Positions 8,615-17,933 of a DNA stretch of 64,000 nucleotides are shown here, one piece after another (the first letter of the stretch is position 1; every line of letters starts with the position of its first letter). This stretch comes from Herbaspirillum sp. 3R11 (GTDB taxonomy: Bacteria; Pseudomonadota; Gammaproteobacteria; Burkholderiales; Burkholderiaceae_D). The stretch lies in assembly GCF_004563925.1 (NCBI RefSeq), contig NZ_SPNJ01000003.1, positions 372,001-436,000 on the forward strand, in the 5' to 3' direction. Made by a program: the position numbers and the translations under genes. The notes beneath the pieces were generated by a model, which worked only from the letters and a program-made list of their open reading frames with translations, was not told the origin of the DNA and did not search any database.

Positions 8615-9409
8615 TTAGCCAAAACGGCCTGTGATGTAATCTTGGGTTTCTTTGCGTGCCGGATTCATGAAAATCTGGTCGGTCTCGCCAAATTCCATCA
8701 ACTCGCCCAGGTACATGTAGGCGGTGTAATCCGAGCAGCGCGCCGCTTGCTGCATGTTGTGCGTGACGATGGCGATGGTGTAGTCCTTCTTCAGTTCGCC
8801 GATCAGCTCTTCCACCTTGGCGGTCGAGATCGGATCCAGCGCCGAGGTCGGCTCATCCAGCAGCAGCACTTCCGGCTTGACCGCGACGCCGCGGGCGATG
8901 CACAGACGTTGTTGCTGACCGCCCGACAGGGACAGACCGCTCTTGTTCAGTTTGTCCTTGACTTCACCCCACAGCGCGGCTTTGTTGAGCGCCCATTCGA
9001 CGCGCTCGTCCATCTCGCCCTTCGGCAGGTTTTCGTACAGGCGGATACCGAAGGCGATGTTGTCGTAGACCGACATCGGGAACGGCGTCGGCTTCTGGAA
9101 CACCATGCCGACCTTGGCGCGCAGCATGTTCAGATCCTGGCCTGGTTCGAGGATATTGTTGCCGGCGTACATGATCTTTCCTTCGGCGCGTTGACCCGGG
9201 TACAGGTCATACATGCGGTTGAAGGTGCGCAGCAGGGTCGACTTGCCGCAGCCCGACGGGCCGATGAAGGCGGTGACCTTGCCTTCGAAGATGTTCAGGT
9301 TGATGTTCTTGAGGCCCTGGAAGCCGCCATAGTAGAAATTCAGCTGCGAAATTTCAATGGTCGATTTCTTGTCTGCTGTTGCGGATGTTTGCGTAGTCAT
9401 AGTATTCAC
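8615..9409 (-). CDS. pstB: phosphate ABC transporter ATP-binding protein PstB
   Basis: The ATPase of the high-affinity phosphate importer, on the cytoplasmic face of PstCA. 264 residues. Walker A is GPSGCGKST, the Q-loop region is [18 protein letters not shown], the ABC signature is LSGGQQQRL, Walker B is [13 protein letters not shown] and the switch histidine is in [20 protein letters not shown]. The PTPFPMS-Y-DN motif is specific for PstB. The start is 33 bp after the pstA stop. Confidence 0.97.
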   Translation of the reverse strand: MNTMTTQTSATADKKSTIEISQLNFYYGGFQGLKNINLNIFEGKVTAFIGPSGCGKSTLLRTFNRMYDLYPGQRAEGKIMYAGNNILEPGQDLNMLRAKVGMVFQKPTPFPMSVYDNIAFGIRLYENLPKGEMDERVEWALNKAALWGEVKDKLNKSGLSLSGGQQQRLCIARGVAVKPEVLLLDEPTSALDPISTAKVEELIGELKKDYTIAIVTHNMQQAARCSDYTAYMYLGELMEFGETDQIFMNPARKETQDYITGRFG

Positions 9410-9442
9410 TTGTCGATTCGCTTATCGGTTGTCCGGTATCAA

Positions 9443-10357
9443 TTAACCAGGGACGCGTTGGCTGAACATGGTGCGGGACAGGATATTCAGTGCGAGCACG
9501 CTGACGGTGATCAGCAAGGCGCCGCCCCATGCAAGCGCCACCCAGTTGTCGTAAGGACTCATGGCGAACTGATTGATCACCACCGGCAGGTTGGCGATCG
9601 GACTGTTCATGTTGGTGCTGAAGAACTGGTTGTTGAGCGCGGTGAACAGCAGCGGCGCCGTTTCACCCGAGATACGCGCCACCGCCAGCAGCACGCCGGT
9701 CACGACGCCGGCCTTGACGGCACGCAGGCGGATCATCATCGCCACTTTCCAGCGCGGCGCGCCGAGCGAGAAAGCTGCTTCGCGCAGGCTGCTCGGCACC
9801 AGCTTCAACATGTTGTCGGTCGTACGCACCACCACCGGGATCGCAATCAGCGAGATCGCGAAGGTGCCGGCCCAGCCGGAGAAGTGGCCGACGTTGGCGA
9901 CATAGATCGCGTAGACGAACAGACCGATGACGATCGACGGCGCCGACAGCATGATGTCGGTGACGAAGCGTGTGGTCTGGGCCAGCTTGCTCTCCTCGCC
10001 GTATTCAGCCAGGTAGATGCCGGCCAGGATGCCGATCGGCGTGCTGATCAGCGTACCGAGACCGACCATCATCAGGCTGCCGACGATAGGGTTGAGCAGA
10101 CCGCCGCCGTCGCCGCCCGGCGAAGGGGTGTTTTGCGTGAGCATGCCGATGTTGAGTGCGCCGAAGCCCTTGATCAACAGCGTCAGCAGGATCCAGGCCA
10201 GCACGATCAGGCCGGCGGCCATCGCCAGGAACGAGAACAGCATGCCGATGCGATGCTGCAGCAGACGGCGGCGATACACCGGGTTCAAGGGCGAGTTCAG
10301 TGGAATGGCAGTGTCGGCTTTGTTCGAGCCGGCTTGCGGAGTGACTTGTTGGTTCAT
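9443..10357 (-). CDS. pstA: phosphate ABC transporter permease PstA
   Basis: An inner-membrane permease subunit of 304 residues with about six membrane helices. It carries the PstA signature GGGLLNPIVGSLMMVGLGTL and the EAA-type loop LREAAFSLGAPRWKVAMMI that docks with PstB. Its start overlaps the pstC stop by one base (TAATG), implying translational coupling with pstC. The N-terminal 30 residues are hydrophilic. Confidence 0.96.
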   Translation of the reverse strand: MNQQVTPQAGSNKADTAIPLNSPLNPVYRRRLLQHRIGMLFSFLAMAAGLIVLAWILLTLLIKGFGALNIGMLTQNTPSPGGDGGGLLNPIVGSLMMVGLGTLISTPIGILAGIYLAEYGEESKLAQTTRFVTDIMLSAPSIVIGLFVYAIYVANVGHFSGWAGTFAISLIAIPVVVRTTDNMLKLVPSSLREAAFSLGAPRWKVAMMIRLRAVKAGVVTGVLLAVARISGETAPLLFTALNNQFFSTNMNSPIANLPVVINQFAMSPYDNWVALAWGGALLITVSVLALNILSRTMFSQRVPG

Positions 10358-11415
10358 TATTTTGCGCCTTCCTTGCGTGTCATACCCATCAACATGACCT
10401 TCGCCACCGCCAGCACGATGAAGGTGATCACGAACAGGATCAGACCGAGTGCGAACAGCGACGATACGTGCAACGTCGACGATGCTTCGGCGATTTCATT
10501 GGCGAGTGTGGAAGCGATGCTGTTGCCGGCGGCGAACAGCGACCACGAGAGGCGGTGCGAATTGCCGATCACGAAGGTGACCGCCATGGTTTCGCCAAGC
10601 GCCCGGCCGAGGCCCAGCATGACGCCGCCGACCACACCGGTCTTGGTGTACGGCAGCACCACCTTGCGCACCACTTCCCAACGCGTACAGCCGAGGCCGT
10701 AAGCGGATTCCTTCAGCACGGCCGGCACCACTTCAAACACGTCGCGCATCACCGAGGCGATGAACGGGATGATCATGACCGACAGGATCAGGCCGGCGGT
10801 CAAAATGCCGATACCCATGGTCGGTCCCTGGAACAAGGCGCCGATTACAGGAAGTTGGCCGAGGGTGGCTTTCAGGGCCGGCTGCACGTATTCGGCGAAC
10901 AGCGGCGCAAACACGAACAAACCCCACATGCCGTAGATGATGCTGGGCACACCGGCCAGCAGTTCGACTGCCGTGCCGAGCGGACGACGCAGGCGGCTCG
11001 GGCAGATTTCCGTGAGGAACAGGGCGATGCCGAAGCTGACCGGGAACGCGATCAGCAGCGCGATCAGCGACGTCGTCAGCGTGCCGACGATGGCGATCGC
11101 AGCGCCGTATTGGTCATTGACCGGGTCCCACTCGACGCGCGTGATGAAGCCGGGGCCGAATTCATGGAAGGCCGGCCAGGCGCCGATGAAGAGGGAAACA
11201 ATAATCCCGCCGAGCATCACCAGTACCGACAAGGCGAAGATCAGCGTGACTTTATGAAAGAGGAAATCCTGAATGCGCTGCTTGCGCATGGTCGCCAACA
11301 GCGCGGCGTGCGCGTGCTGAGCTTGTTGCATGGCGCCACTATCTGCGGGAGGCTTGCCTAAATCGGTGTTCGACATGGTCGTGGCAGAGATGTTTGAGCT
11401 CATTATTTTCACCAT
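10357..11415 (-). CDS. pstC: phosphate ABC transporter permease PstC
   Basis: An inner-membrane permease subunit of 352 residues, pairing with PstA. Six predicted helices, a long N-terminal cytoplasmic extension (about 60 residues, rich in Ala and Gln) and the EAA loop [23 protein letters not shown]. Other PstC marks are [11 protein letters not shown] (periplasmic side) and [19 protein letters not shown]. It follows pstS after 104 bp that contain a stable hairpin, which may lower its expression relative to pstS. Confidence 0.96.
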   Translation of the reverse strand: MVKIMSSNISATTMSNTDLGKPPADSGAMQQAQHAHAALLATMRKQRIQDFLFHKVTLIFALSVLVMLGGIIVSLFIGAWPAFHEFGPGFITRVEWDPVNDQYGAAIAIVGTLTTSLIALLIAFPVSFGIALFLTEICPSRLRRPLGTAVELLAGVPSIIYGMWGLFVFAPLFAEYVQPALKATLGQLPVIGALFQGPTMGIGILTAGLILSVMIIPFIASVMRDVFEVVPAVLKESAYGLGCTRWEVVRKVVLPYTKTGVVGGVMLGLGRALGETMAVTFVIGNSHRLSWSLFAAGNSIASTLANEIAEASSTLHVSSLFALGLILFVITFIVLAVAKVMLMGMTRKEGAK

Positions 11416-11420
11416 TTGGT

Positions 11421-11457
11421 GCGGATTGCAGCGATGGTGAACGCCGCCGCAATCCGC
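11421..11457 (-). other. hairpin in the pstS-pstC spacer
   Basis: A perfect 9-bp inverted repeat, GCGGATTGC (11421-11429) and GCAATCCGC (11449-11457), with a 19-nt loop. The position, right after the binding-protein gene and before the permease genes, fits an mRNA-stabilising or attenuating hairpin that makes PstS more abundant than PstCAB. No T-run, so complete termination is unlikely. Confidence 0.5.
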
Positions 11458-11519
11458 TATACATCATTCAATGCACTACCGAAAACAAGTTCTGACTGAC
11501 TGAATCTTTCGATCCGTGA

Positions 11520-12569
11520 TTACCAGACTGCCTTGCCGGAGCTGTCCTTGACATTGGCTTTCCAGGAATCTTCAACCAGCTTGACGACTGCGGCCGGCAG
11601 CGGCACGTAGTCCAGATCGGCTGCAGCTGTACCGCCGTTCTTGTAAGCCCAGTCGAAGAACTTCAGGACTTCCTTGCCCTTGGCGCCGTCGGCAGCTTGT
11701 GCCTTGTGCAACAGGATGAAAGTTGCGCTGCTGATAGGCCAGCTGTTCTTGCCGGCTGCATCGGTGAAGTCAACGGCGAAGCCAGGAGTCTTGGCCCAGT
11801 CGGCAGCAGCAGTCGCCGCCTTGAATGTCGCGTCGTCAGGCGACACGAAGGTGCCGTCCTTGTTCTTCAGCTGGGTGTAGTTCAGCTTGTTCTTCTTCAC
11901 GTAAGCGTATTCGACGTAGCCGATTGCGCCCTTGACCTTTTGCACGTTGGCGGCGACGCCTTCGTTACCCTTGCCGCCCACGCCGACCGGCCACTTCACT
12001 GCTGTGCCTGCGCCGATCTTCGACTTGAAGTCTGCGTTGGCCTTCGACAGGTAGCTGGTGAACACGAACGATGTACCCGAACCGTCGGAACGGTAGACCA
12101 CGGTGATGTCTTCGGCCGGCAACTTGACGCCTGCGTTCAGGGCTGCGATTTCAGGAGCATTCCACTTGGTGATCTTGCCCGAGTAGATGTCGCCCAGCAC
12201 TTGGCCGGACAGCTTGACCTGGCCTGGGGTGGTGCCGTCGAGGTTGATGACCGGGACCACGCCGCCGACGACTGCCGGGAATTGCGTCAGGCCGTCAGCG
12301 TCCAGTTCAGCTTGCGACAGCGGAGCATCGGATGCGCCGAAGTCAACAGTCTTGGCCTTGATTTGCTTGATGCCGCCGCCGGAACCGATGGATTGGTAGT
12401 TCAGGCTGTTGCCGGTAGCGGCCTTGTACGATTCCGCCCATTTGGCGTAGATCGGATACGGGAACGATGCGCCGGCGCCGGTGATTTCTGCTGCGTGCAC
12501 TGCGGCGGAAAACGCGACCGTACCGCACACTGCTACCGCAACAGATTTAAGAATGTGATTGAACCCCAT
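11520..12569 (-). CDS. pstS: periplasmic phosphate-binding protein PstS
   Basis: The high-affinity phosphate receptor of the Pst importer. 349 residues. The signal peptide is MGFNHILKSVAVAVCGTVA with cleavage probably after AVHA. The mature protein starts AEITGAGASFPYPIYAKWAE, the diagnostic PstS opening. Phosphate-contact motifs are SIGSGGGIKQI, DFGASDAPLS and VVYRSDGSGTSFVF. A strong ribosome-binding site (AAAGGAGCAAGAC) precedes the ATG. It is the first gene of the pst-pho series, with a Pho-box candidate about 150 bp upstream. Confidence 0.97.
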   Translation of the reverse strand: MGFNHILKSVAVAVCGTVAFSAAVHAAEITGAGASFPYPIYAKWAESYKAATGNSLNYQSIGSGGGIKQIKAKTVDFGASDAPLSQAELDADGLTQFPAVVGGVVPVINLDGTTPGQVKLSGQVLGDIYSGKITKWNAPEIAALNAGVKLPAEDITVVYRSDGSGTSFVFTSYLSKANADFKSKIGAGTAVKWPVGVGGKGNEGVAANVQKVKGAIGYVEYAYVKKNKLNYTQLKNKDGTFVSPDDATFKAATAAADWAKTPGFAVDFTDAAGKNSWPISSATFILLHKAQAADGAKGKEVLKFFDWAYKNGGTAAADLDYVPLPAAVVKLVEDSWKANVKDSSGKAVW

Positions 12570-12715
12570 GTCTTGCTCCTTTGTTTGACGAGATAGTTTG
12601 TCGAAGAACCCATTTAATGAATTGCCGTCTTACCTGTACTGCCTGACGACCTTCACGAAGAAACCTGCGGAACCGATGAAATGCGTTCCTGGGACGGGGT
12701 GAACTTTAACCAGCA

Positions 12716-12736
12716 AATGTGACGAGTTTATGACCC
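12716..12736 (-). promoter_or_regulatory. Pho box candidate for the pstS promoter
   Basis: Read on the minus strand: GGTCATAAACT then CGTCACATTTG, two 11-bp repeats whose GTCA cores are exactly 11 bp apart. This matches the PhoB direct-repeat design (7-bp core plus 4-bp AT-rich spacer). A -10-like TTAAAGT lies just downstream toward pstS. Confidence 0.6.
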
Positions 12737-12889
12737 GCCCCTGTCATGAAAGGAAAAGAAGGCATTGCTTGATCGACAACAAGGAAAGCACTACGCAGAC
12801 GGGGTTAGAATCAGGGGCTCAGGAGACAATTTCCAGGCGGAAACGTAGGTACACATGGGACACGGCATTTGTGACATAGCCCTCCGGGC

Positions 12890-12911
12890 TTGTCATTAAC
12901 TTGTCATACAG
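12890..12911 (+). promoter_or_regulatory. Pho box candidate upstream of ppk
   Basis: Two near-perfect direct repeats in 11-bp register: TTGTCATTAAC followed directly by TTGTCATACAG, 49 bp before the ppk ATG. The cores differ from the E. coli CTGTCAT consensus only at the first base. PhoB control of polyphosphate synthesis is the natural reading. Confidence 0.75.
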
Positions 12912-12959
12912 CCCCCCTACACTGCGAAAAATTGCTATGGAAACCAATGGGATCGGCGC

Positions 12960-15068
12960 ATGACCAGAAAAGTAAAACCGGACGATAACGCTCACACGGA
13001 GATCAATCCGACCGCCATTTACCTCAACCGCGAATTGTCCCAACTGGCATTCAATCGCCGGGTGCTGGCGCAAGCCGAGAACAAGCAGATTCCTCTGCTC
13101 GAGCGTCTGCGCTATTTGTGCATCTGCAGCAGCAACCTCGATGAATTCTTTGAGGTGCGCATCGCCAGCCTGCTGGCCAACCGCATCGAAGGCGAACATA
13201 TCGACCCGCCCGAACTGAGCGCGGCGCTCGAACGCACCAGCATCGAATGCCACCAGATCGTGGCGCGCCAGTATGAATTGCTGAACAAGGACATCCTGCC
13301 GCAGCTGGCGCACAAGGGCATCCACCTGCTGCGTCACGAAGACCGCAACGAGGCGCAGCGCGCCTGGGTCAAGCAGTACTTCGAACACAACGTGCGGCCG
13401 CTGCTGACGCCGATCGGTCTCGATCCGGCCCATCCGTTCCCGCAGGTGTTGAACAAGAGTCTGAACTTCATCATCGAACTGTCCGGCAAGGACGCCTTCG
13501 GCCGCGGCACGGCGATCGCCATCGTCAAGGCGCCGCGCGTGCTGCCGCGCGTGATCCGCCTGCCGGACGAACTGTCGGACAAGAAAGGCGTGTCGTTCTG
13601 CCTATTGTCCTCCGTCATCCATGCGCATATTGCCGAATTGTTTACCGGACGCGAAATCACCGCTTATTCGCAGTTCCGCGTCACCCGCAACAGCGACCTG
13701 TGGGTCGACGAAGAAGAAGTCAAGAACCTGCGCCAGGCCTTGCAGACCGAATTGCAGAGCCGCCAGTTCGGCGTCGGCGTGCGTCTCGAAGTCGCCAGCA
13801 ACTGCCCCGAACACCTTGCGCAATTCCTGCTCGAACAGTTCTCGATCGAACGCAACCGCCTGTACGCCGTCAAGGGTCCGGTGAACCTGGTGCGGTTGTC
13901 GGAACTGGTCGACCTGGTGTCGGAGCCGGCGCTGCGCTTCCCGCCGTTTGCGCAGACGCTGCCGCCGCATTTGCAGAATGAGAATATTTTTTCTGTGCTG
14001 AAGAAACGCGACGTGCTGCTGCATCATCCGTTCCAGTCGTTCCAGCCGGTGGTGGATTTCATCCGCACGGCGGCGCAAGACCCCAACGTGATGGCGATCA
14101 AGCAAACGATTTACCGCACCGGCATGAACTCCGACCTGATGGAGGCGCTGATCCACGCCGCTCAGCGCGGCAAGGAAGTCACCGTCATCGTGGAACTGAT
14201 GGCGCGCTTCGACGAAGAAGCCAACATCAACTGGGCGGTCAAGCTGGAACAGGCCGGCGCGCAAGTAGTCTACGGCGTGGTCGGCCTCAAGACCCATGCC
14301 AAGATTGCGCTGGTGATCCGCCGCGAAGACAACGCCCTGCACTTCTACGCCCACCTTGGCACCGGCAACTATCACCCGACTACCACCAAGTTCTATACCG
14401 ATTTCGGCCTGCTGACCTCACACCGCGAATTGACCGCCGAGGTCAACGAAGTGTTCATCCACCTGACCACGCTGACCAAGCCGCGCACCCTCAATCACTT
14501 GTGGCTGGCGCCGTTTTCGCTGCAAAAGGAAATCATCCGCGCCATCCGCAACGAAGCGCAGATCGCACGCGAAGGCCGGCCGGCGCGCATCATCGCCAAG
14601 ATGAACGCGCTGCTGGACGAGTCGGTCATCCGCGCCTTGTATGCCGCGTCGGCCGACGGCGTCAAGATCGACCTGATCGTGCGCGGCGCCTGCGCGCTGC
14701 GTCCGGGCGTCGCAGGCCTGTCGGAAAACATCCGCGTGCGTTCGGTAATCGGCCGTTATCTGGAACACTCGCGCATCTATTATTTCCGCAACGACCTGGC
14801 GCATGATGTTTATCTGTCGAGCGCCGACTGGATGAACCGCAACCTGTTCCGCCGCATCGAAGTGGCCTTCCCTATCCTGGACAAGACGCTCAAGAAACGC
14901 ATCATCACCGAAGGTCTCGATCCCTACCTGAAGGACAACACCAACGCCTGGCACCTGAATTGCGACGGTGCGTATGTGCAGAAGAAGGCGCGCACGCGCC
15001 AGGCTGCATTCAGCGCCCAGGCTTACCTGATGCACACGCTCGGCATTGCCGCGCCAGGCGAGGAATGA
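12960..15068 (+). CDS. ppk: polyphosphate kinase 1
   Basis: Reversibly transfers the ATP gamma-phosphate to long-chain polyphosphate. 702 residues, normal PPK1 length. The N-terminal domain begins YLNRELSQLAFNRRVLAQA, followed by CSSNLDEFFEVR. The catalytic phospholipase-D-like core includes IKQTIYRTG and HFYAHLGTGNYHPTTTKFYTD, in which His472 is the expected phosphorylated histidine. The terminal domain has DWMNRNLFRRIEVAFP. It is divergent from pstS, with its own Pho-box candidate, and followed by sixA after 46 bp. No ppx gene is adjacent. Confidence 0.97.
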   Translation: MTRKVKPDDNAHTEINPTAIYLNRELSQLAFNRRVLAQAENKQIPLLERLRYLCICSSNLDEFFEVRIASLLANRIEGEHIDPPELSAALERTSIECHQIVARQYELLNKDILPQLAHKGIHLLRHEDRNEAQRAWVKQYFEHNVRPLLTPIGLDPAHPFPQVLNKSLNFIIELSGKDAFGRGTAIAIVKAPRVLPRVIRLPDELSDKKGVSFCLLSSVIHAHIAELFTGREITAYSQFRVTRNSDLWVDEEEVKNLRQALQTELQSRQFGVGVRLEVASNCPEHLAQFLLEQFSIERNRLYAVKGPVNLVRLSELVDLVSEPALRFPPFAQTLPPHLQNENIFSVLKKRDVLLHHPFQSFQPVVDFIRTAAQDPNVMAIKQTIYRTGMNSDLMEALIHAAQRGKEVTVIVELMARFDEEANINWAVKLEQAGAQVVYGVVGLKTHAKIALVIRREDNALHFYAHLGTGNYHPTTTKFYTDFGLLTSHRELTAEVNEVFIHLTTLTKPRTLNHLWLAPFSLQKEIIRAIRNEAQIAREGRPARIIAKMNALLDESVIRALYAASADGVKIDLIVRGACALRPGVAGLSENIRVRSVIGRYLEHSRIYYFRNDLAHDVYLSSADWMNRNLFRRIEVAFPILDKTLKKRIITEGLDPYLKDNTNAWHLNCDGAYVQKKARTRQAAFSAQAYLMHTLGIAAPGEE

Positions 15069-15114
15069 CGCGACCAAGTTTGTTTTCCAGTCCATCACCC
15101 GGAGGCGAATCCCC

Positions 15115-15573
15115 ATGGAACTGATCTTATGGCGTCATGCCGAAGCGGAACTCGGCGAACCCGACGAGGGCCGCGCCCTCACCGGCAAGGGACACAAGCA
15201 GGCCTGGAAGGTCGCCGACTGGCTCGACCGCAACCTGCCGGAAAGCTGCCGCATCCTGGTCAGCCCGGCCACGCGCACCTTGCAGACTGCCGAAGCGCTC
15301 GGCCGCAAGTTCAAGATCCATCCCGACCTCGCGCCCGACAAGAGTCCGCAGGACCTGCTGGCCGCCGCCAACTGGCCCGACAGCCGCGAACCGGTGCTGA
15401 TCATCGGCCACCAGCCGACACTGGGCCTGGTCGCCGCGCAACTGATCAGCGGCCAGCAACAGGAATGGTCTATCCGCAAGGCCAATGTGTGGTGGATCGC
15501 GCAGCGCGAGCGCGGCGACATCACCACCAATTATTTGCGTGCGGTGATGGCGCCGGATCTGATCACCAAATAA
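15115..15573 (+). CDS. sixA: phosphohistidine phosphatase SixA family protein
   Basis: A small cytoplasmic histidine phosphatase of 152 residues. The RHG motif appears near the start as LILWRHAEAE. Other family marks are LTGKGHKQA, ILVSPATRTLQTAEAL and the second catalytic histidine in VLIIGHQPTLG. A clear ribosome-binding site (CCGGAGGCG) supports the ATG at 15115 over the longer frame from 15046. It follows ppk on the same strand and ends in a terminator, so the two are probably one unit. SixA proteins dephosphorylate phosphohistidine on phosphotransfer proteins; the target here is unknown. Confidence 0.88.
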   Translation: MELILWRHAEAELGEPDEGRALTGKGHKQAWKVADWLDRNLPESCRILVSPATRTLQTAEALGRKFKIHPDLAPDKSPQDLLAAANWPDSREPVLIIGHQPTLGLVAAQLISGQQQEWSIRKANVWWIAQRERGDITTNYLRAVMAPDLITK

Positions 15574-15574
15574 A

Positions 15575-15603
15575 AAAAGGCTGCTCGATGAGCAGCCTTT
15601 TTC
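15575..15603. terminator. bidirectional rho-independent terminator
   Basis: The stem AAAGGCTGCTC / GAGCAGCCTTT has a GAT-type loop, with T-runs on both strands. It separates sixA from the convergent chemoreceptor gene. Confidence 0.88.
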
Positions 15604-15647
15604 CATGAGCAGACCAGATCGTTCAGGTCAGAAGCGATCAGCGCCGA

Positions 15648-17393
15648 TCAAAACTCCTCCCAGCTGCCTTCGTCCTGCGGCACGGCAGGACGCTTCGGCG
15701 TCGGCGCCAGGGTGGTCTTGCGCGCTGCCGCCGGCCTGATCGCCGGAGGAGCCGCATGGGCTGCTTCAGCCGCCAATTCCAACGGCGGATTGACGGTCTT
15801 CAGCATCGATGGCGTATTCACTGCCTGAGCAGCAAAGGCGGTGTTGTCGATCTTGAATACGCCGACCGCGCGCGCCAGCAGATCAGCCTGTTCCTGCAGA
15901 CTCTCGGCCGCGGCCGCAGCCTGCTCGACCAGCGCCGCATTCTGCTGGGTGATTTCGTCGATCTGGGCGATGGCGCCATTGACTTCGGCAATGCCGGCAC
16001 TCTGCTCTTTGCTGGCGGCAGTGATCTCGCCCATGATGTCGGCCACGTGTTTGACCGAGGTCACGATCTCGCTCATGGTCACGCCGGCTTCATCAACCAG
16101 CTTGCCGCCGGCATCGACCTTGCTGACCGAGTCGCCGATCAGGGTCTTGATTTCCTTGGCGGCCGATGCGGAACGTTGCGCCAGGCTGCGAACTTCGGAA
16201 GCCACCACTGCGAAACCACGGCCTTGCTCGCCGGCGCGTGCCGCTTCAACTGCGGCATTGAGCGCGAGGATGTTGGTCTGGAAGGCGATGCCGTCGATGA
16301 CACCGATGATGTCGACGATCTTGCGCGAGCTTTCCTTGATCGAGCCCATGGTCTGCACCACGTCGCCGACCACCTTGCCGCCCTTGACCGCATAGTCGGA
16401 AGCCGACATCACCAGCTGGTTGGCCTGGTGCGCATTCTCGGCATTCTGCTTGACCGTCGAAGTCAGCTGCTCCATCGAGCTGGCGGTTTCTTCCAGGCTG
16501 GACGCTTGCGATTCTGTGCGATTCGACAGGTCGGCATTGCCGGTGGCGATCTCTTGCGAGGCCACTGCGATGATGGCCGCACTCTGCTTGATTTCATTGA
16601 CGGTCGCCGCCAACTTGGTCTGCATCGTATTGAGCGAATGCACCAGCTGGCCGGCTTCGTCGTGGCTCTTCTCTTCCACGGTCTGGGTCAGGTCGCCGCT
16701 GGCGATGGTCTCGGTGATCTTGCCGGCGCGCAGCAGCGGCGCCGTGATGGTGCGGGTAATCGACCAGGTGAAGAAGGCGCCCAGCAGCAGCGTCACCAGG
16801 CCAATCACGATCATGCCGATCTGGCCGTTGTGGTAGCTGGTCTGGAAGTCGACATACGCTGCCGACATGTCTTCCTGCTGATACGCGGCGAGTGCGGCCA
16901 CGCTGGCCATCCACTTGTCGTAGGACGGCAGGAAATCGCTCTTGAGGAGTTGGGCTGCGTCAAAATAATTGCCGCCGCCGACCATTTCACGAATCTTCTC
17001 GACGATCGGGAACAGCACCTTGCGTTCCGCGGCGGACGCCGTCAGCAGCGCCTTGCCCTTGTCGGTGGAAGTCAGTTTGGTGAGCTGGCCTTCATAGCCT
17101 GCGTAGGCTTGCAGGATCTTGGCGAGGCGCTGGTTTTCCTGTTGCCCTTCGGCGGCGTCGGTAGGCGTAACCACCTTGCGCAAGGCCAGCGCCAGGGCGC
17201 TGCCGGATTCGCGCATGCTCATCGCCGCGGTCATGCTGGCGACCTTCTGGTCGATGATGTAGGCGCTGCTGCGTTCCATCTCGGTCATGCGCCACAGGCC
17301 GTTAAGCAGGATCGCCGCTGCGCAGAGCAAGACCAGACAAAATCCCAGTGCAAGGCGTGCACCAATTTTGATATTTGAAATCATAACGCTCAA
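15648..17393 (-). CDS. methyl-accepting chemotaxis protein (4-helix-bundle sensor)
   Basis: An inner-membrane chemoreceptor of 581 residues. First membrane segment about 12-30, a periplasmic helical ligand domain to about 190, second segment about 190-213, then HAMP. The cytoplasmic hairpin contains the conserved tip [23 protein letters not shown]. The C-terminus ends in the pentapeptide-like WEEF after a Pro/Ala-rich linker, the tether for CheR/CheB. The signalling domain is almost the same as that of the next gene, though the sensor domains differ, so a duplication with sensor divergence is likely. Ligand unknown. Confidence 0.92.
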   Translation of the reverse strand: MSVMISNIKIGARLALGFCLVLLCAAAILLNGLWRMTEMERSSAYIIDQKVASMTAAMSMRESGSALALALRKVVTPTDAAEGQQENQRLAKILQAYAGYEGQLTKLTSTDKGKALLTASAAERKVLFPIVEKIREMVGGGNYFDAAQLLKSDFLPSYDKWMASVAALAAYQQEDMSAAYVDFQTSYHNGQIGMIVIGLVTLLLGAFFTWSITRTITAPLLRAGKITETIASGDLTQTVEEKSHDEAGQLVHSLNTMQTKLAATVNEIKQSAAIIAVASQEIATGNADLSNRTESQASSLEETASSMEQLTSTVKQNAENAHQANQLVMSASDYAVKGGKVVGDVVQTMGSIKESSRKIVDIIGVIDGIAFQTNILALNAAVEAARAGEQGRGFAVVASEVRSLAQRSASAAKEIKTLIGDSVSKVDAGGKLVDEAGVTMSEIVTSVKHVADIMGEITAASKEQSAGIAEVNGAIAQIDEITQQNAALVEQAAAAAESLQEQADLLARAVGVFKIDNTAFAAQAVNTPSMLKTVNPPLELAAEAAHAAPPAIRPAAARKTTLAPTPKRPAVPQDEGSWEEF

Positions 17394-17933
17394 CTTCCCC
17401 TGATAAAAAACTGCCGTCCCTGAAGATGCAAACCGCCGGATAGTTCGATTACTTACTGTTGCCGGCAGATCGGACCGGGGTCACCGGCGTGACGGTCTGC
17501 CTTGTCTCGTCAGCAGGATTCATGCCTGCCTGAATATTTTTAAATTGTACGGCTTTCGCACTTATTTTTCTTGGTTTGCAGCAACATTATTCAATCGGGA
17601 AAACGCGGTACACCAAGGCGGGATTTCTCTGCCTCGGTCGTTCCGTTATTGCTATGAATGCCGGGAATGCCGCGTCTGCGCGCGTGTCCTGTTCCGGCGT
17701 TTCGTTGCCCTTTGATGCTTGTGGCGCATCTTAGATAAGCGCTGAAAACAAGGCTAATGCTTTGTGCGCATGTAACTATACCTTTATCGCATAGTTGTTT
17801 TAAACGCAATCCAGACGCACGAAAGCGGCGCACCCAAGGTGGAAAAATGCATGAAAAAAGCCCGCACGACGGATCGTGCGGGCTGGCGCGTATTTCCTTG
17901 AGCGGCACAACATGCTGCGCTTGCAATCGCGTT
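17394..17933. other. 540-bp intergenic region between two chemoreceptor genes
   Basis: It contains the upstream region of the 15648-17393 receptor gene and, at its far end, the terminator of the other receptor gene (17855-17884). AT-rich tracts lie near 17530-17590. No ORF looks coding. A clear sigma-28 promoter (TAAA, 15 bp, GCCGATAA) was not found. Confidence 0.5.
17855..17884 (-). terminator. rho-independent terminator of the 17934-20051 receptor gene
   Basis: The stem AGCCCGCACGA / TCGTGCGGGCT with a 4-nt loop is followed on the minus strand by TTTTTT, about 50 bp after the receptor stop. Confidence 0.85.

Noticed and set aside
8492-10702. 736-residue open frame on the plus strand
   Set aside because: It lies antisense to pstB and pstA, which have complete family motifs. 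Its composition (Arg/His/Gln-rich, no domain) is that of a high-GC shadow frame.
17394-17600. Possible sigma-28 (flagellar) promoter for the chemoreceptor genes
   Set aside because: I looked for TAAA with a 15-bp gap to GCCGATAA on the minus strand upstream of both receptors and found no acceptable match.
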